A stretch of 64,000 nucleotides of DNA. Source: Plantibacter auratus. Lineage in GTDB: Bacteria > Actinomycetota > Actinomycetes > Actinomycetales > Microbacteriaceae. How positions within the stretch are numbered: the stretch's first letter is position 1; every line of letters starts with the position of its first letter. The position numbers and the translations under genes were made by a program. The DNA is taken from NCBI RefSeq assembly GCF_050587365.1, contig NZ_JBOBFV010000004.1, positions 62,001 to 126,000 on the forward strand, given 5' to 3'. Shown here in pieces: positions 52,649-61,128 of this stretch. The notes beneath the pieces are model-generated. The model was not told where the DNA came from. It searched no databases and saw nothing but the letters and a program-made list of their open reading frames with translations.

Positions 52649-53455
52649 ATGACGCTCAACTTCGACGTCTTCGACCTCGACTTCCCCGCAGGTTCGAAGA
52701 ACAAGTCCGCCGTCCTCGTGACCGGCGAAACCGAGGCGCTCCTCGTCGACGCCGGCTTCACCCGTGCCGACGGCCACCGCCTCGTCGCGGCCATCCTCGA
52801 CTCCGGCAAGACGCTCACCACGGTGTTCGTCAGCCACGCCGACCCCGACTTCTATTTCGGCCTCGAGGTCGTCGCGGACACCTTCCCCGACGCAGCGATC
52901 GTCGCCACCCCCATCGTCATCGAGCACATCAACGCATCGTTCGACGGCAAGCTGACCGCCTGGGCCTCCCTCGGCGCGAACCTGCCCACCCGACTCGTCC
53001 CCCTCACCCCGCTCAGCGGCGACGCACTCGTCGTCGACGGCCAGCGCCTCGAACTCAAGGGCGCCTCAGCCGCCCTCCCGGACCGCCAGTACCTCTGGAA
53101 CGCGGAGCACCGCGCCATCCTCGGTGGCGTCCTCCTCTTCCAGCAGGAGCACGTGTGGACGGCAGACACGGCGACGCCGGAACTCCGCGCAGCGTGGATC
53201 GAACTCCTCGACGAGATGCAGGCCCTCGACCCGCAGCTCGTGATCGCCGGCCACCGCCTCCCCGACACCGCGAACGACGCGACCGCCATCGACTACACGC
53301 GCTCGTATCTGCAGGCGTTCGAGACGATCGTCGCGGCGTCCGCCGATGGCGCTGCCGCGACGCAGGCGCTCGTCGAGCTGCACCCGTCCTCGGGCATGCT
53401 CATCGCCGCCCAGATCGGGCCAAAGGTCGCGAAGGGTGAGATGACATGGGGCTGA
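52649..53455 (+). CDS. MBL-fold hydrolase with altered metal motif
   Basis: The 268-residue metallo-beta-lactamase-fold protein has the usual LLVDAGFTRADGHRLVAAIL strand-helix. The metal motif HxHxDH reads H63-A-D65-P-D67-F68 (SHADPDFYFGLE), so one His is Asp and the last is Phe. AGHRLPDTAND carries a later His. Such variants form a recognised subgroup of MBL-fold proteins, but metal content and substrate are unknown. The SnoaL-like gene overlaps its end by 10 bases, and both are probably controlled by MarR. Confidence 0.83.
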   Translation: MTLNFDVFDLDFPAGSKNKSAVLVTGETEALLVDAGFTRADGHRLVAAILDSGKTLTTVFVSHADPDFYFGLEVVADTFPDAAIVATPIVIEHINASFDGKLTAWASLGANLPTRLVPLTPLSGDALVVDGQRLELKGASAALPDRQYLWNAEHRAILGGVLLFQQEHVWTADTATPELRAAWIELLDEMQALDPQLVIAGHRLPDTANDATAIDYTRSYLQAFETIVAASADGAAATQALVELHPSSGMLIAAQIGPKVAKGEMTWG

Positions 53456-53868
53456 ACGAGACCACCACGACCGAGCCGTCCTCGGCACCACGCGACGTCG
53501 TGCGGAGGCAGTACCTCGCCTCCGCCGCCGGCGACCTCGACGCACTGCGCGCGACCCTCGCCCCCGATGTCGAGTGGACCGAGATGGCCGGCTTCCCGCT
53601 CGCCGGAACGTACCGGACGCCGGAGGGCGTCACGAGCAACGTGATGGAACGACTCGGCGCGGACTGGGCCGACTGGACCGCGCACGACGACACCTATGTG
53701 GTCGACGGCGAGAACGTCGTGGTGCTCGCGCGGTACACGGCGACGCACCGCGGCACGGGCAAGGAGCTGAACGCCCGGGTGGCCCACCACTTCGTCGTCC
53801 GCGGCGGGCTCATCGTGCGCTTCGAGCAGTTCGTCGACACGGCACTCGTCCGCGACGCGAGCCGGTAG
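53446..53868 (+). CDS. SnoaL/NTF2-like protein
   Basis: The 140-residue protein has the NTF2 cone fold pattern: VVRRQYLASAAGDLDALRATLAPDVEWTEMAGFPLAGTYRTPEGV, WTAHDDTYVVDGENVVVLARYTATHRGTGKELNARVAHHFVVRGGLIVRFEQFVDTALV (read here as separated strands). This is typical of SnoaL-like ketosteroid-isomerase relatives of unknown substrate. Its start lies within the last codons of the MBL gene, so the two are coupled and may act in one pathway. Confidence 0.85.
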   Translation: MGLNETTTTEPSSAPRDVVRRQYLASAAGDLDALRATLAPDVEWTEMAGFPLAGTYRTPEGVTSNVMERLGADWADWTAHDDTYVVDGENVVVLARYTATHRGTGKELNARVAHHFVVRGGLIVRFEQFVDTALVRDASR

Positions 53869-54011
53869 CGACGAGCGCTGGTCTACGAAGAGGTGGGGCG
53901 GACATGCCCCACCCCTTCGCTGTCGGCATGGACCGCGAACCGAAGACGGCAGTGATCCAGAGCGTCGACCTCGGTACGGTGGAACCAACGCAGCAGAGAG
54001 GCACCACGCGC

Positions 54012-54719
54012 ATGTCCACTTCGAACCAGCCGCCCGCCCAGAACCAGCCCTACCCGCTGCCGGTGCCCGGCCCGGCTCCAGTGAAGACCGGCAAGCGCGG
54101 CAACGGACTCGGCATCGCCGCACTCATCGTCGGAGGGTTCGCGCTCATCGGGGCGTTCATCCCGATCCTGAACTACGTCGCCGGGTTCGTCGGCCTCGTC
54201 GGCCTCGTGCTCGGCATCATCGCGCTGTGCCTGAAGAACCGGAAGAAGGGCTTCGCTGTCGCCGGCACGATCGTCTCGGCCATCGCGATCGTCCTGAGCA
54301 TCATCCTCGCGATCACATACACGGCCGGGTTCGCCGGACTCATCGGCGAGGCCGTCAAGACCGCCGAGGCGAAGTCTTCCGAGGCCGCCAACAAGGAGAT
54401 CTCCGTCGTCTACGAGGTCAACGGCACTGCGACCGACGCCTCCATCACCTACTCCACGTACTCGGCCGGCAGCAGCAGCACCGAGCAGTCCTCCGGTCAG
54501 GCGCTCCCCTTCATCAAAGAGCTGACCGTCAAGGCCGGCGAGCAGTACGACTTCGCCTCCTACTCCCTCCAGGCGCAGAATGGCGCGGAGGACACCGGGT
54601 CCGTGAGCTGCAAGATCACCGTCGACGGCGACGTGGTCGCCGAGCAGACGTCGACGGGCGCGTACGCGACGGTGTCGTGCTCCGCGTCGGGTGCCGACGG
54701 TGTGACGGAGAACAAGTAG
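54012..54719 (+). CDS. DUF4190/MmpS-like membrane protein, paralogue A
   Basis: The 235-residue protein has a Pro/Gln-rich N-terminus, a DUF4190 two-span core (GLGIAALIVGGFALIGAFIPILNYV, FVGLVGLVLGIIALCLKNRKKG), a third span AGTIVSAIAIVLSIILAITY, and a C-terminal MmpS-like beta domain (VVYEVNGTATDASITYSTY, AEDTGSVSCKITVDGDVV, TGAYATVSCS). The paralogue 1.3 kb downstream is the same layout. MmpS-like domains accompany lipid exporters in mycobacteria, but no MmpL is present here. Confidence 0.85.
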   Translation: MSTSNQPPAQNQPYPLPVPGPAPVKTGKRGNGLGIAALIVGGFALIGAFIPILNYVAGFVGLVGLVLGIIALCLKNRKKGFAVAGTIVSAIAIVLSIILAITYTAGFAGLIGEAVKTAEAKSSEAANKEISVVYEVNGTATDASITYSTYSAGSSSTEQSSGQALPFIKELTVKAGEQYDFASYSLQAQNGAEDTGSVSCKITVDGDVVAEQTSTGAYATVSCSASGADGVTENK

Positions 54720-55429
54720 GAACCACTCGCGGAGCGGCCCCACGACCGTGGCGACAGCGCACGACTCATAATCGTGAGGTCTGAGACTCATCTCTGACCG
54801 AGCGCGTGGCGCGACTGCCGGCTATGAATTGGGCGTGAGTCGTTGGGTGCTGCTGAGACTGACCATCGCGACCCTCTCAGTACCGCGTGATGAACTTGCG
54901 CTCGCGCTTGTCCCAGTTGGCATCAGACCAGAAGAATGGAACGCCGACCGCTACGCCAGAGTGGGATCGAGAACCGGGTAGTGGACTTGATGTGTGGTCA
55001 GCTGGCTTGGTGCACTGGACATCGCGATACCGCTTCCGAAGGTGTATGGCGTCCGCCACTGATTCACACCGAGGCACTTCTTTCATCCTTACATTCTGAC
55101 GCCACCGACCGACGTCCTGGCAACGACAACGCCTCACCATGGCCGCCCTCGAACAGCACAGCCCATCCGGCGACGGCAGCTCGCCGATTCTCGAGCAGCG
55201 CTGGACAGTTCGCTGTTTCCCAGGGCTGATCAGGTAGCTCTACACGCCCTGACCCACACCAGGGGATAACCCCCTCTTCGAAGTTGGTCGCATGCCCTAC
55301 ATTGGGACTGATGTCCCCCACAGTGCGGACATCAGACTGAACACACAGGGGGCCTCACGGCGTGAACCTGACTTCGCCGCCTGCCCGCTGAACCTCCCGC
55401 CGGCGCATGCCATCTCCGAAAGCACCTCG
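54720..55429. other. Low-coding region with one possible small ORF
   Basis: This 710-base stretch lacks a convincing gene and has lower GC than its neighbours. A 69-codon minus-strand reading frame (54877-55086, MKEVPRCESVADA ... FITRY) has plausible composition but no recognised family. A second minus ORF (55064-55321) overlaps it. It may hold a decayed gene. Confidence 0.4.
54877..55086 (-). CDS. Possible small hypothetical protein
   Basis: A 69-residue frame with charged, aromatic C-terminus (VPFFWSDANWDKRERKFITRY split) and a weak TAAGG immediately before the ATG. It could equally be a fragment of a decayed gene. No homology recognised. Confidence 0.25.
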   Translation of the reverse strand: MKEVPRCESVADAIHLRKRYRDVQCTKPADHTSSPLPGSRSHSGVAVGVPFFWSDANWDKRERKFITRY

Positions 55430-55930
55430 ATGACGCTCGTCCCCCAGCAGCCCGGACACATCCCGGCAGGTTGGTACCCAAACCCGCAGCGACCCGGTCA
55501 GCAGCAGTACTGGGACGGCACCGCCTGGACCTCGGCCGTCGCACCGCTCGCTCCGACCGGTCCGACGCCGATGCTTCCCGCACCACCGCAGTACGGAGCA
55601 CCCGCGGCTCCGGCCGCGCATGCGCCCATGCCCTACAACCACCAGCCCTACCCGGCACCGGTCCCGTACGCCCGTCCGCTCAAGGAGAGCGGAACCGGCT
55701 ACCTGCTGGCGATCCTCCTCGGCGGCTTCGGTGCGCACCAGTTCTATCTGGGTAATGTCGGCGCCGGCATCGGCTTCATCGCACTCTGGTGGGGCGGTTG
55801 GGCACTGAGCCTGTTCGGCATCGGCTTCGTCGCGATCCTCGCCGCCTTCGTGTGGTGGATCATCGACCTCTGCACCATGCAGTCGCAGGTCGACACCGCC
55901 AACCGACGCCTCATCGCGTACCCCTACTGA
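55430..55930 (+). CDS. DUF2510-TM2 domain membrane protein
   Basis: The 166-residue protein has an N-terminal DUF2510 (PAGWYPNPQRPGQQQYWDGTAWT, shown here in parts), a Pro/Ala linker, and a C-terminal TM2 domain: YLLAILLGGFGAHQFYLGNVGAGI, WGGWALSLFGIGFVAILAAFVWWIIDL. TM2 pairs are found in many small membrane proteins of unknown role. It starts at ATG 55430. It lies between two DUF4190-MmpS paralogues. Confidence 0.85.
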   Translation: MTLVPQQPGHIPAGWYPNPQRPGQQQYWDGTAWTSAVAPLAPTGPTPMLPAPPQYGAPAAPAAHAPMPYNHQPYPAPVPYARPLKESGTGYLLAILLGGFGAHQFYLGNVGAGIGFIALWWGGWALSLFGIGFVAILAAFVWWIIDLCTMQSQVDTANRRLIAYPY

Positions 55931-56049
55931 CCCGCCCGGCATCCTGGTCGCGCACGCAGCACTGACCAGGCGCCCTCACACTCGCTTCCCCGCACCACCG
56001 ACCGACGACAGCACGTCGGCCGACCACACCGCAGAAAGGCACCACCACC

Positions 56050-56808
56050 ATGTCCTACCCCGAGCAGCCTCCGTCACCGCAGGAACCCTACGGTCAGCAG
56101 CCATACGGCCAGGCACCCCAGGGCCAGCAGCCCTATGGCCAGGCACCCTACGGCCAGCCCGGTTTCGGCCAGCCGACGCCGCCGCCCGCGAAGACCGGCA
56201 ACGGCCTCGGACTCGCCGCCCTCATCATCGGTGTCGTCGCGCTCATCGGCGCGTTCATCCCGTTCGTGAACTTCGTCTCCGGCTTCCTCGCCTTCGTCGG
56301 CCTGGTGCTCGGCATCATCGCCCTCTTCCTCAAGAACAAGTCGAAGGGCCTCGCCATCGCGGGCACGGTCCTGTCGCTCATCGCGATGATCCTCAGCATC
56401 ATCCTCGCGATCACCTACACCGCCGGGTTCGCCGGCGCCGTGAGCGAGGGCATCAAGACCGCACAGGCCGAGTCGTCCGCTGAAGCCGACCGCGACGTCA
56501 CCGTCGTCTACGAGGTCACCGGCACGTCCGCCGCATCGTCGATCACCTACATGACGTTCACCGACGGCAACAGCGGCACCGAGCAGGCCAACGACCAGGC
56601 GCTCCCCTTCACCAAGGAGTTCACCATCAAGGCCGGTGGCACCTTCGACTACAGCTCCTTCTACGTCATGGCGATGAACGGTGCCGACGACGCGGGCGAC
56701 ATCTCCTGCAAGATCACCGTCGACGGCAAGGTGCTCGCCGAGAACACCTCGACCGGCGCGTACGCCTCGGCGTCGTGCTCCGCCTCGAGCATGGACCTCA
56801 ACGAGTAG
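56050..56808 (+). CDS. DUF4190/MmpS-like membrane protein, paralogue B
   Basis: The 252-residue protein begins with a repetitive region of PYGQ(Q/A)P units (residues about 12-40) before a DUF4190 core (GLGLAALIIGVVALIGAFIP, FVGLVLGIIALFLKNKSKG) and C-terminal MmpS-like domain (VVYEVTGTSAASSITYMTF, ADDAGDISCKITVDGKVLAENTSTGAYASASCS). It is about 55-60% identical by eye to the gene at 54012 in the core, evidence of a local duplication. A hairpin follows. Confidence 0.87.
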   Translation: MSYPEQPPSPQEPYGQQPYGQAPQGQQPYGQAPYGQPGFGQPTPPPAKTGNGLGLAALIIGVVALIGAFIPFVNFVSGFLAFVGLVLGIIALFLKNKSKGLAIAGTVLSLIAMILSIILAITYTAGFAGAVSEGIKTAQAESSAEADRDVTVVYEVTGTSAASSITYMTFTDGNSGTEQANDQALPFTKEFTIKAGGTFDYSSFYVMAMNGADDAGDISCKITVDGKVLAENTSTGAYASASCSASSMDLNE

Positions 56809-56829
56809 TCACGTCGCCCGTCGTCGTTC

Positions 56830-56869
56830 AGGACCCCACCAACCCGCCCCGGCCGGTTCGTGGGGTCCT
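56830..56869. terminator. Hairpin terminator after paralogue B
   Basis: AGGACCCCA (56830-56838) pairs with TGGGGTCCT (56861-56869), with an inner AACC/GGTT. It lies between convergent genes (paralogue B and OsmC), so it may serve both strands. Confidence 0.75.
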
Positions 56870-56905
56870 GTCGTCGAGTGACCGGGATGAGCCGTTCGGC
56901 CCCGA

Positions 56906-57463
56906 TCACCCCTTCGAGACGGTGATCTCCACCGGCGTCGGGTTCTGGAACAAGTCGAGCACCGGGCAGTGGGCATCGACCGCGGCGCGCAGCTCCTGGT
57001 AGCGGTCCTCGGTCTCGGGGCCGGTGATGCTGATGTTCAGCCGGATCGTCGAGAACCCCGCGCGAACCTCGTCAGTGATACCGAAGAGGTTGCGCACGTC
57101 GAGGTCGCCCTCCGCATTGACACTGATGTCGTCGACTTGGATGCCCAACGCACTCGCGTAAAGGCGATAGACGACGATCTGGCAAGAGATGAGCGCTCCG
57201 AGCGCGAACTCGACCGGGCTCGCCGCCACATCGTCCCCGGCCAGCGCGGCAGGCTCGTCGACGATGAAGCGGTGCTTACCCGCGGCTATCGCACTCGCGA
57301 CCGAGCCCTCGCCGGAGCCGGAGACGCGGTAAGTGAGCGCCGCGCTCGATGGCGCGGAGGCGATCCGCTCGGACCAGGAGGCGCCCGCGGCATCGAGGCG
57401 GTCCGCGCGCTCGGTCGCAGAGATGTTGGGGACGGTAGCGAGGTCGTTCGTGAGGAGAGTCAT
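56906..57463 (-). CDS. OsmC-family protein
   Basis: The 185-residue protein carries both redox cysteines of OsmC/Ohr-like peroxidases: Cys94 in ALISCQIVVYR and Cys166 in VDAHCPVLD. The preceding DEPAALAGDDVAASPVEFALGAL is a family signature for the thiol-peroxidase dimer interface. It may reduce organic hydroperoxides. A weak ribosome site precedes ATG 57463. No OhrR regulator is adjacent. Confidence 0.88.
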   Translation of the reverse strand: MTLLTNDLATVPNISATERADRLDAAGASWSERIASAPSSAALTYRVSGSGEGSVASAIAAGKHRFIVDEPAALAGDDVAASPVEFALGALISCQIVVYRLYASALGIQVDDISVNAEGDLDVRNLFGITDEVRAGFSTIRLNISITGPETEDRYQELRAAVDAHCPVLDLFQNPTPVEITVSKG

Positions 57464-57583
57464 GCGGACAGTGTCGGCGGTGTGGGCGGCTCCTGGCCAG
57501 CGCCCGATGACACAACTCGTCACGAAGGCGACGGCACGAGCCTCAGGGGGCGGAAACGTCGCAACTGACGGGGCGGCTCGCAG

Positions 57584-57925
57584 TCAGTACCGCCACTCCC
57601 AAACGGGATTCGTCGACAGCTCGAAACCCAGGACCATGATGGCGACGACTCCGGCGCCGAGCGCAGCAAGCAGCGCTCCTCGCGCGACCGATCGCGGACG
57701 CACGGCGCAGATACCGGCGGCGACAGCGACGACCGCGAGGAGAAACACCGTGGTGAGCAAGCCCGGCGGGTCGAGTTCCAGGACCTGGCAGCTCCCCGGA
57801 TAGGACTCGCGGCAGCCGCCGTCGAAGTTCGCGACGAACAGCAGGATGAGCGCGATGTAGAGGGCGGTCAGGCCGAGGCCCACCCAGAGGACGGGTTGTC
57901 GAACGATGCGTGTCACCGAGCCCAT
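57584..57925 (-). CDS. Small hypothetical membrane protein
   Basis: The 113-residue protein has three hydrophobic spans (PVLWVGLGLTALYIALILLFV; TTVFLLAVVAVAAGICAV; ALLAALGAGVVAIMVLGFEL) and a periplasmic loop with Cys-x(7)-Cys (GGCRESYPGSCQ). No family is recognised. A dispersed repeat copy lies 4 bases upstream of the start. Confidence 0.7.
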   Translation of the reverse strand: MGSVTRIVRQPVLWVGLGLTALYIALILLFVANFDGGCRESYPGSCQVLELDPPGLLTTVFLLAVVAVAAGICAVRPRSVARGALLAALGAGVVAIMVLGFELSTNPVWEWRY

Positions 57926-57928
57926 GTC

Positions 57929-57955
57929 AGCCCTTCGACAAGCTCAGGGACCGGG
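57929..57955. repeat. Dispersed GTCGAAGGG repeat
   Basis: The copy reads as the reverse complement (CCCTTCGACAAGCTCAGGG). It lies between the small membrane protein and the acidic hypothetical protein. Confidence 0.75.
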
Positions 57956-58031
57956 GATGTGCAGGTCACGGACACCCCTCCGACACGCTCACGGATCGGA
58001 GGAGACACTGGCCCAGCGACCGACGCCGCAC

Positions 58032-58559
58032 TCACATCGAGAGGCGGCGCACGAGCTCCTCGACGGTCGAGAACTTGATCGACTCGACACCCTCTTCGTC
58101 GTCCTCGTCGGGCTCGACCTCGACGGCTTCGAACGCGAGGTCGGCGTCGAGCTGCACGAGCACTGAGCTGTCGGGGAACTGCTTCGGCGCGTCGAACGAG
58201 AGCAGCACGGCGTCGATGAAGACGATCACCGAGCGCAGCACGAGGTCGTCACGGAGGTCGGCGGTCTCGATGACTTCGTCCGACTCGACGGCCTCTTCGA
58301 TCTCCGACGCCACGCGGTCGAGCAGCACCTTCCACTCCGCCGTCGGCGTCGACAGGATCCGCTGTGCCAAGTCGGCGAGCGCCGCCGGCTCCGGCTCGCC
58401 CTCCTGCTCCTCGGGCTCGGGGTCGACGTTGAGCATGACCTCGGCGTCGATCGCGTCAAAGCGGGCGAGCCCGTAGACGAAGGTGTCCTCGATCTCCGGT
58501 GAGGCGACGAGGCCCCGACGCGTGAGTTCTTCGGCCAGGGCAGTCAGCGATGCAGTCAT
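58032..58559 (-). CDS. Hypothetical acidic protein
   Basis: The 175-residue protein is strongly acidic (EPEEQEGEPEP, EVEPDEDDEEG) with alternating helix-like stretches and no signal peptide or membrane span. No family recognised. Start ATG at 58559 (MTASLTALAEEL). Confidence 0.7.
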   Translation of the reverse strand: MTASLTALAEELTRRGLVASPEIEDTFVYGLARFDAIDAEVMLNVDPEPEEQEGEPEPAALADLAQRILSTPTAEWKVLLDRVASEIEEAVESDEVIETADLRDDLVLRSVIVFIDAVLLSFDAPKQFPDSSVLVQLDADLAFEAVEVEPDEDDEEGVESIKFSTVEELVRRLSM

Positions 58560-58614
58560 GCGCGCCAGGCTATCGCGACCGGGTGAACGGAGGCGGAACA
58601 TTGGTCGGCCGCCG

Positions 58615-59439
58615 CTACTCCTTAGTGGCGTAGATCCGGAACCGGCGCTGCGTCACGGTGATGGGGGCTGCGGCGTTCAACTCGGAGAGTCGCTGAGCAT
58701 GCGCCTCCACGGTGAAGTCAGGAGCGTCCCACGGGACGAGGCCGATGTAGGTGACGAGAGCGACAGCATCCTTGAACTGCATCGATCCCTCCCAGTGGTC
58801 GACCTGGTCGATCCGCATCCCCACCTCCCGCAGGGCCTCCGCGTGGGCATCGACGGTGACATCGGGGTGGGCGTACTCACTCCCGAACCATTCATGGATC
58901 TGGGGCGCGTCGAAGCCGTCAACCTGTTGGGTCAGGAACCTGCCGCCGGGGGCCAAGACGCGGGCGACCTCGGCCGCGTCGTAGGACTCGTGCCGAGACA
59001 TCACCAGGTCCTGGCTCTGGTCGGCGAGGTCGAGGACGTCGCCGGCATCCGAGTCGTACTGCAGGACCGCTACACACTGGGGCGCGAGTCGCGCTCGCGC
59101 GACCGGGACGTTGGGCTGCCATCCTTCAGTAGCGACGACCAGGGGCGGGCGTGCTGACTCCCGGGAGAGCGACTCCAGGAGCGCGGACAACCGCTCTCCG
59201 CCGCCTGTTCCCAGATCCACGGCTCCGATGCGTGAGTCACGCAGCGCGTGCAGGCAGTCGGCTTCGAAGTCCCACCATGGACTGTCAGAGATCAGCGCGT
59301 CGTCCAACCGCGAGAAGTCCCATCCGACCATCTGGGCTTCGGCATGTGCCGCGTTGAGTCGTTCGAGGAGGTCGTGATCAGCTCCGTGGAGCCCGCCGCT
59401 GAGCTGCGGGGAGTGCTGTTGTCGGTCGCCGATCGTCAC
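58615..59439 (-). CDS. Class I SAM-dependent methyltransferase
   Basis: The 274-residue protein has AdoMet motif I VDLGTGGGERL, an acidic motif II VVATEGW, and post-motif VARVLAPGGRFLTQQVD. The start is set at GTG 59439 (VTIGDRQQH), because the longer frame runs back into an inverted repeat. The substrate is unknown. Confidence 0.82.
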   Translation of the reverse strand: MTIGDRQQHSPQLSGGLHGADHDLLERLNAAHAEAQMVGWDFSRLDDALISDSPWWDFEADCLHALRDSRIGAVDLGTGGGERLSALLESLSRESARPPLVVATEGWQPNVPVARARLAPQCVAVLQYDSDAGDVLDLADQSQDLVMSRHESYDAAEVARVLAPGGRFLTQQVDGFDAPQIHEWFGSEYAHPDVTVDAHAEALREVGMRIDQVDHWEGSMQFKDAVALVTYIGLVPWDAPDFTVEAHAQRLSELNAAAPITVTQRRFRIYATKE

Positions 59440-59526
59440 GTTCCGAGTCTGACACTGGGCCGGTTGGGTGTCGAACCGACCTCGTTGATGGCGTCGGAAG
59501 TGCCGAGTGCCGCGGCGTCCAACCCC

Positions 59527-59670
59527 GCTGAGTTGCCTGAATGTGTTGCGAATCGGGCGAGTTTGGAACAGATTCGGGCGACTCAGCACAGGTGGCGACG
59601 CCCAAGCATCTTGAGTCGCCTGGATCTGTCGCAGATTGCGCGGATTCGGAACGCATTCGGGCGGCTCAGC
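59527..59670. repeat. Long imperfect inverted repeat
   Basis: The left part GCTGAGTTGCCTGAATG (59527-59543) mirrors the right end CATTCGGGCGGCTCAGC (59654-59670). An inner pair, ATTCGGGCGACTCA near 59572 and TTGAGTCGCC near 59611, folds in the same way. The 144-base element can form one long hairpin between the divergent methyltransferase and AlkC-like genes. Confidence 0.7.
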
Positions 59671-59717
59671 ACAGCCCGAGCCCTTCACCTGTCAGCGGCA
59701 CAGGCCATGATCGCCGT

Positions 59718-60827
59718 ATGCCCTTCGCAGACGAGCTCCTCGGCACCGCCGTCGCCCGCACCCTCACCCGCTCGCTCCAGGAGACCGCGCCGGGCAACCC
59801 GTTCGACACCACGGCCCACGCAGCCGAGCACCTCGACGGTCTCGCGCTCCGCGAGCGCGCCGACCTCCTGCGCGACGCCCTGCTCGAGGACGTTCCGGGC
59901 GACTACGCGACGCTCGCCGGCATCATCCGCACCGCCCACGCATCGAACCCCGCGTTCACCGGCTGGCTGATCTGGCCGGTGACGAGCGCCGTCGCAGCCC
60001 GTGCTGTCGACGAGGGCACCCCCGATGCCTTCGACGATGCCATGCGACTCCTCGCCGAACTCACCGAGCGCCTCAGCGCCGAGTTCGCCATCCGCACCCT
60101 CCTGCGCCACGATCTCGACCGCGCGCTCGCCATCATCCTCGACTGGACCGCCTCCGACAACGAGCACATCCGCCGCCTCGCCAGCGAAGGCACCCGCCCC
60201 TACCTGCCGTGGGCCGTGCGCGTGCGGGAGATCGTCGCAAACCCGGGCGTCACCGTCCCGATCCTCGACGCCCTCTACCGCGACCCGAGCGAATACGTTC
60301 GCCGGTCCGTCGCCAACCACCTCAACGACCTCAGCCGCGACGACCCCGACCTCGTCGTCGCAACTGCCGACCGTTGGCTCGCCGACCCCGACGCCAACAC
60401 CCCGGCGCTCGTCCGCCACGCGCTCCGCACGCTCGTGAAGCGCGGCAACCCGGGTGCCCTCGCGGCCCTCGGCTTCGGCGCGGCGACGACGGAGGTCGAG
60501 GGCTTCGCGGTCGACAGCGCCCACATCCCGTTCGGCGGAACGGTCCGATTCGTCGCGACCGTCCGCAACACCGGCACCGAGACGGCCCGCCTCGCGATCG
60601 ACTACGTCGTGCACCACCAGAAGGCGAACGGCTCGCAGACCACGAAGACGTTCAAGCTGACGACGACCGAGCTGGCCCCCGGCGAGCACATCCTCCTCAC
60701 CCGGGAGCACTCGTTCCGCGCGATCACCACCCGCCGCTACCACCCGGGTGCGCACGGGATCGCGCTGCAGGTGAACGGGATCGCGACCGAACCGCTGGCG
60801 TTCGAGTTGCTGCCGCCGGTGGAGTGA
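59718..60827 (+). CDS. AlkC-like DNA alkylation repair glycosylase
   Basis: The 369-residue protein is mostly HEAT/ARM-like helical repeats (RDALLEDVPGDYATLAGIIRTA, SEGTRPYLPWAVRVREI, DPSEYVRRSVANHLNDLSRDDPDLVV), the fold of AlkC/AlkD non-base-flipping glycosylases that remove N3-methyladenine. The C-terminal 110 residues (TVRFVATVRNTGTETARLAIDYVVHH, RRYHPGAHGIALQVNG) form the Ig-like domain found in AlkC. The start is ATG 59718. Confidence 0.85.
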   Translation: MPFADELLGTAVARTLTRSLQETAPGNPFDTTAHAAEHLDGLALRERADLLRDALLEDVPGDYATLAGIIRTAHASNPAFTGWLIWPVTSAVAARAVDEGTPDAFDDAMRLLAELTERLSAEFAIRTLLRHDLDRALAIILDWTASDNEHIRRLASEGTRPYLPWAVRVREIVANPGVTVPILDALYRDPSEYVRRSVANHLNDLSRDDPDLVVATADRWLADPDANTPALVRHALRTLVKRGNPGALAALGFGAATTEVEGFAVDSAHIPFGGTVRFVATVRNTGTETARLAIDYVVHHQKANGSQTTKTFKLTTTELAPGEHILLTREHSFRAITTRRYHPGAHGIALQVNGIATEPLAFELLPPVE

Positions 60828-60851
60828 GGCGAGCGTCACCACGGCCGAGCC

Positions 60852-61017
60852 CCGGTCCGTGAGCTTGTCGAAGGGCGTTTCGCGTCCGGCGCCCGCGCTT
60901 GTCCAGGAGCGCTCCTATCCCCGGTCCCTGAGCTTGTCGAAGGGCGCACTTCGACAGGCTCAATGACCGGCGGGGGCTCAGTGAGCGGAGGGCGCACTTC
61001 GACAAGCTCAGTGACCG
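60852..61017. repeat. Cluster of three dispersed GTCGAAGGG repeat units
   Basis: Units at 60852-60876, 60921-60970 (two inverted halves that fold on each other) and 60991-61017. The rest of the 301-base gap between the AlkC-like and CPBP genes has no other feature except the palindrome at 61106. Confidence 0.8.
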
Positions 61018-61105
61018 AGGAGGGTGCTCAGAGACCGGAGGGAGCTCAGCGGCGGACTGGGCGGGCCGCTCCGCACCCGACCGCATCCGGCAGCCACGCC
61101 AATCG

Positions 61106-61121
61106 GAATACACATGTATTC
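61106..61121. promoter_or_regulatory. Palindrome GAATACA-CA-TGTATTC (TetR operator candidate)
   Basis: A perfect 7-bp dyad with a 2-base centre. It overlaps the -10-like TATTCT (61117-61122) of the CPBP/TetR operon. Confidence 0.65.
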
Positions 61122-61128
61122 TTTCCGC

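Noticed and set aside
57906..58476. Plus-strand frames over the acidic hypothetical protein
   Set aside because: Ser/Thr/Arg-rich antisense shadows of the minus-strand gene.
59440..59688. Extended N-terminus of the methyltransferase
   Set aside because: The extra 83 codons fall within the inverted repeat and have no homologous appearance.
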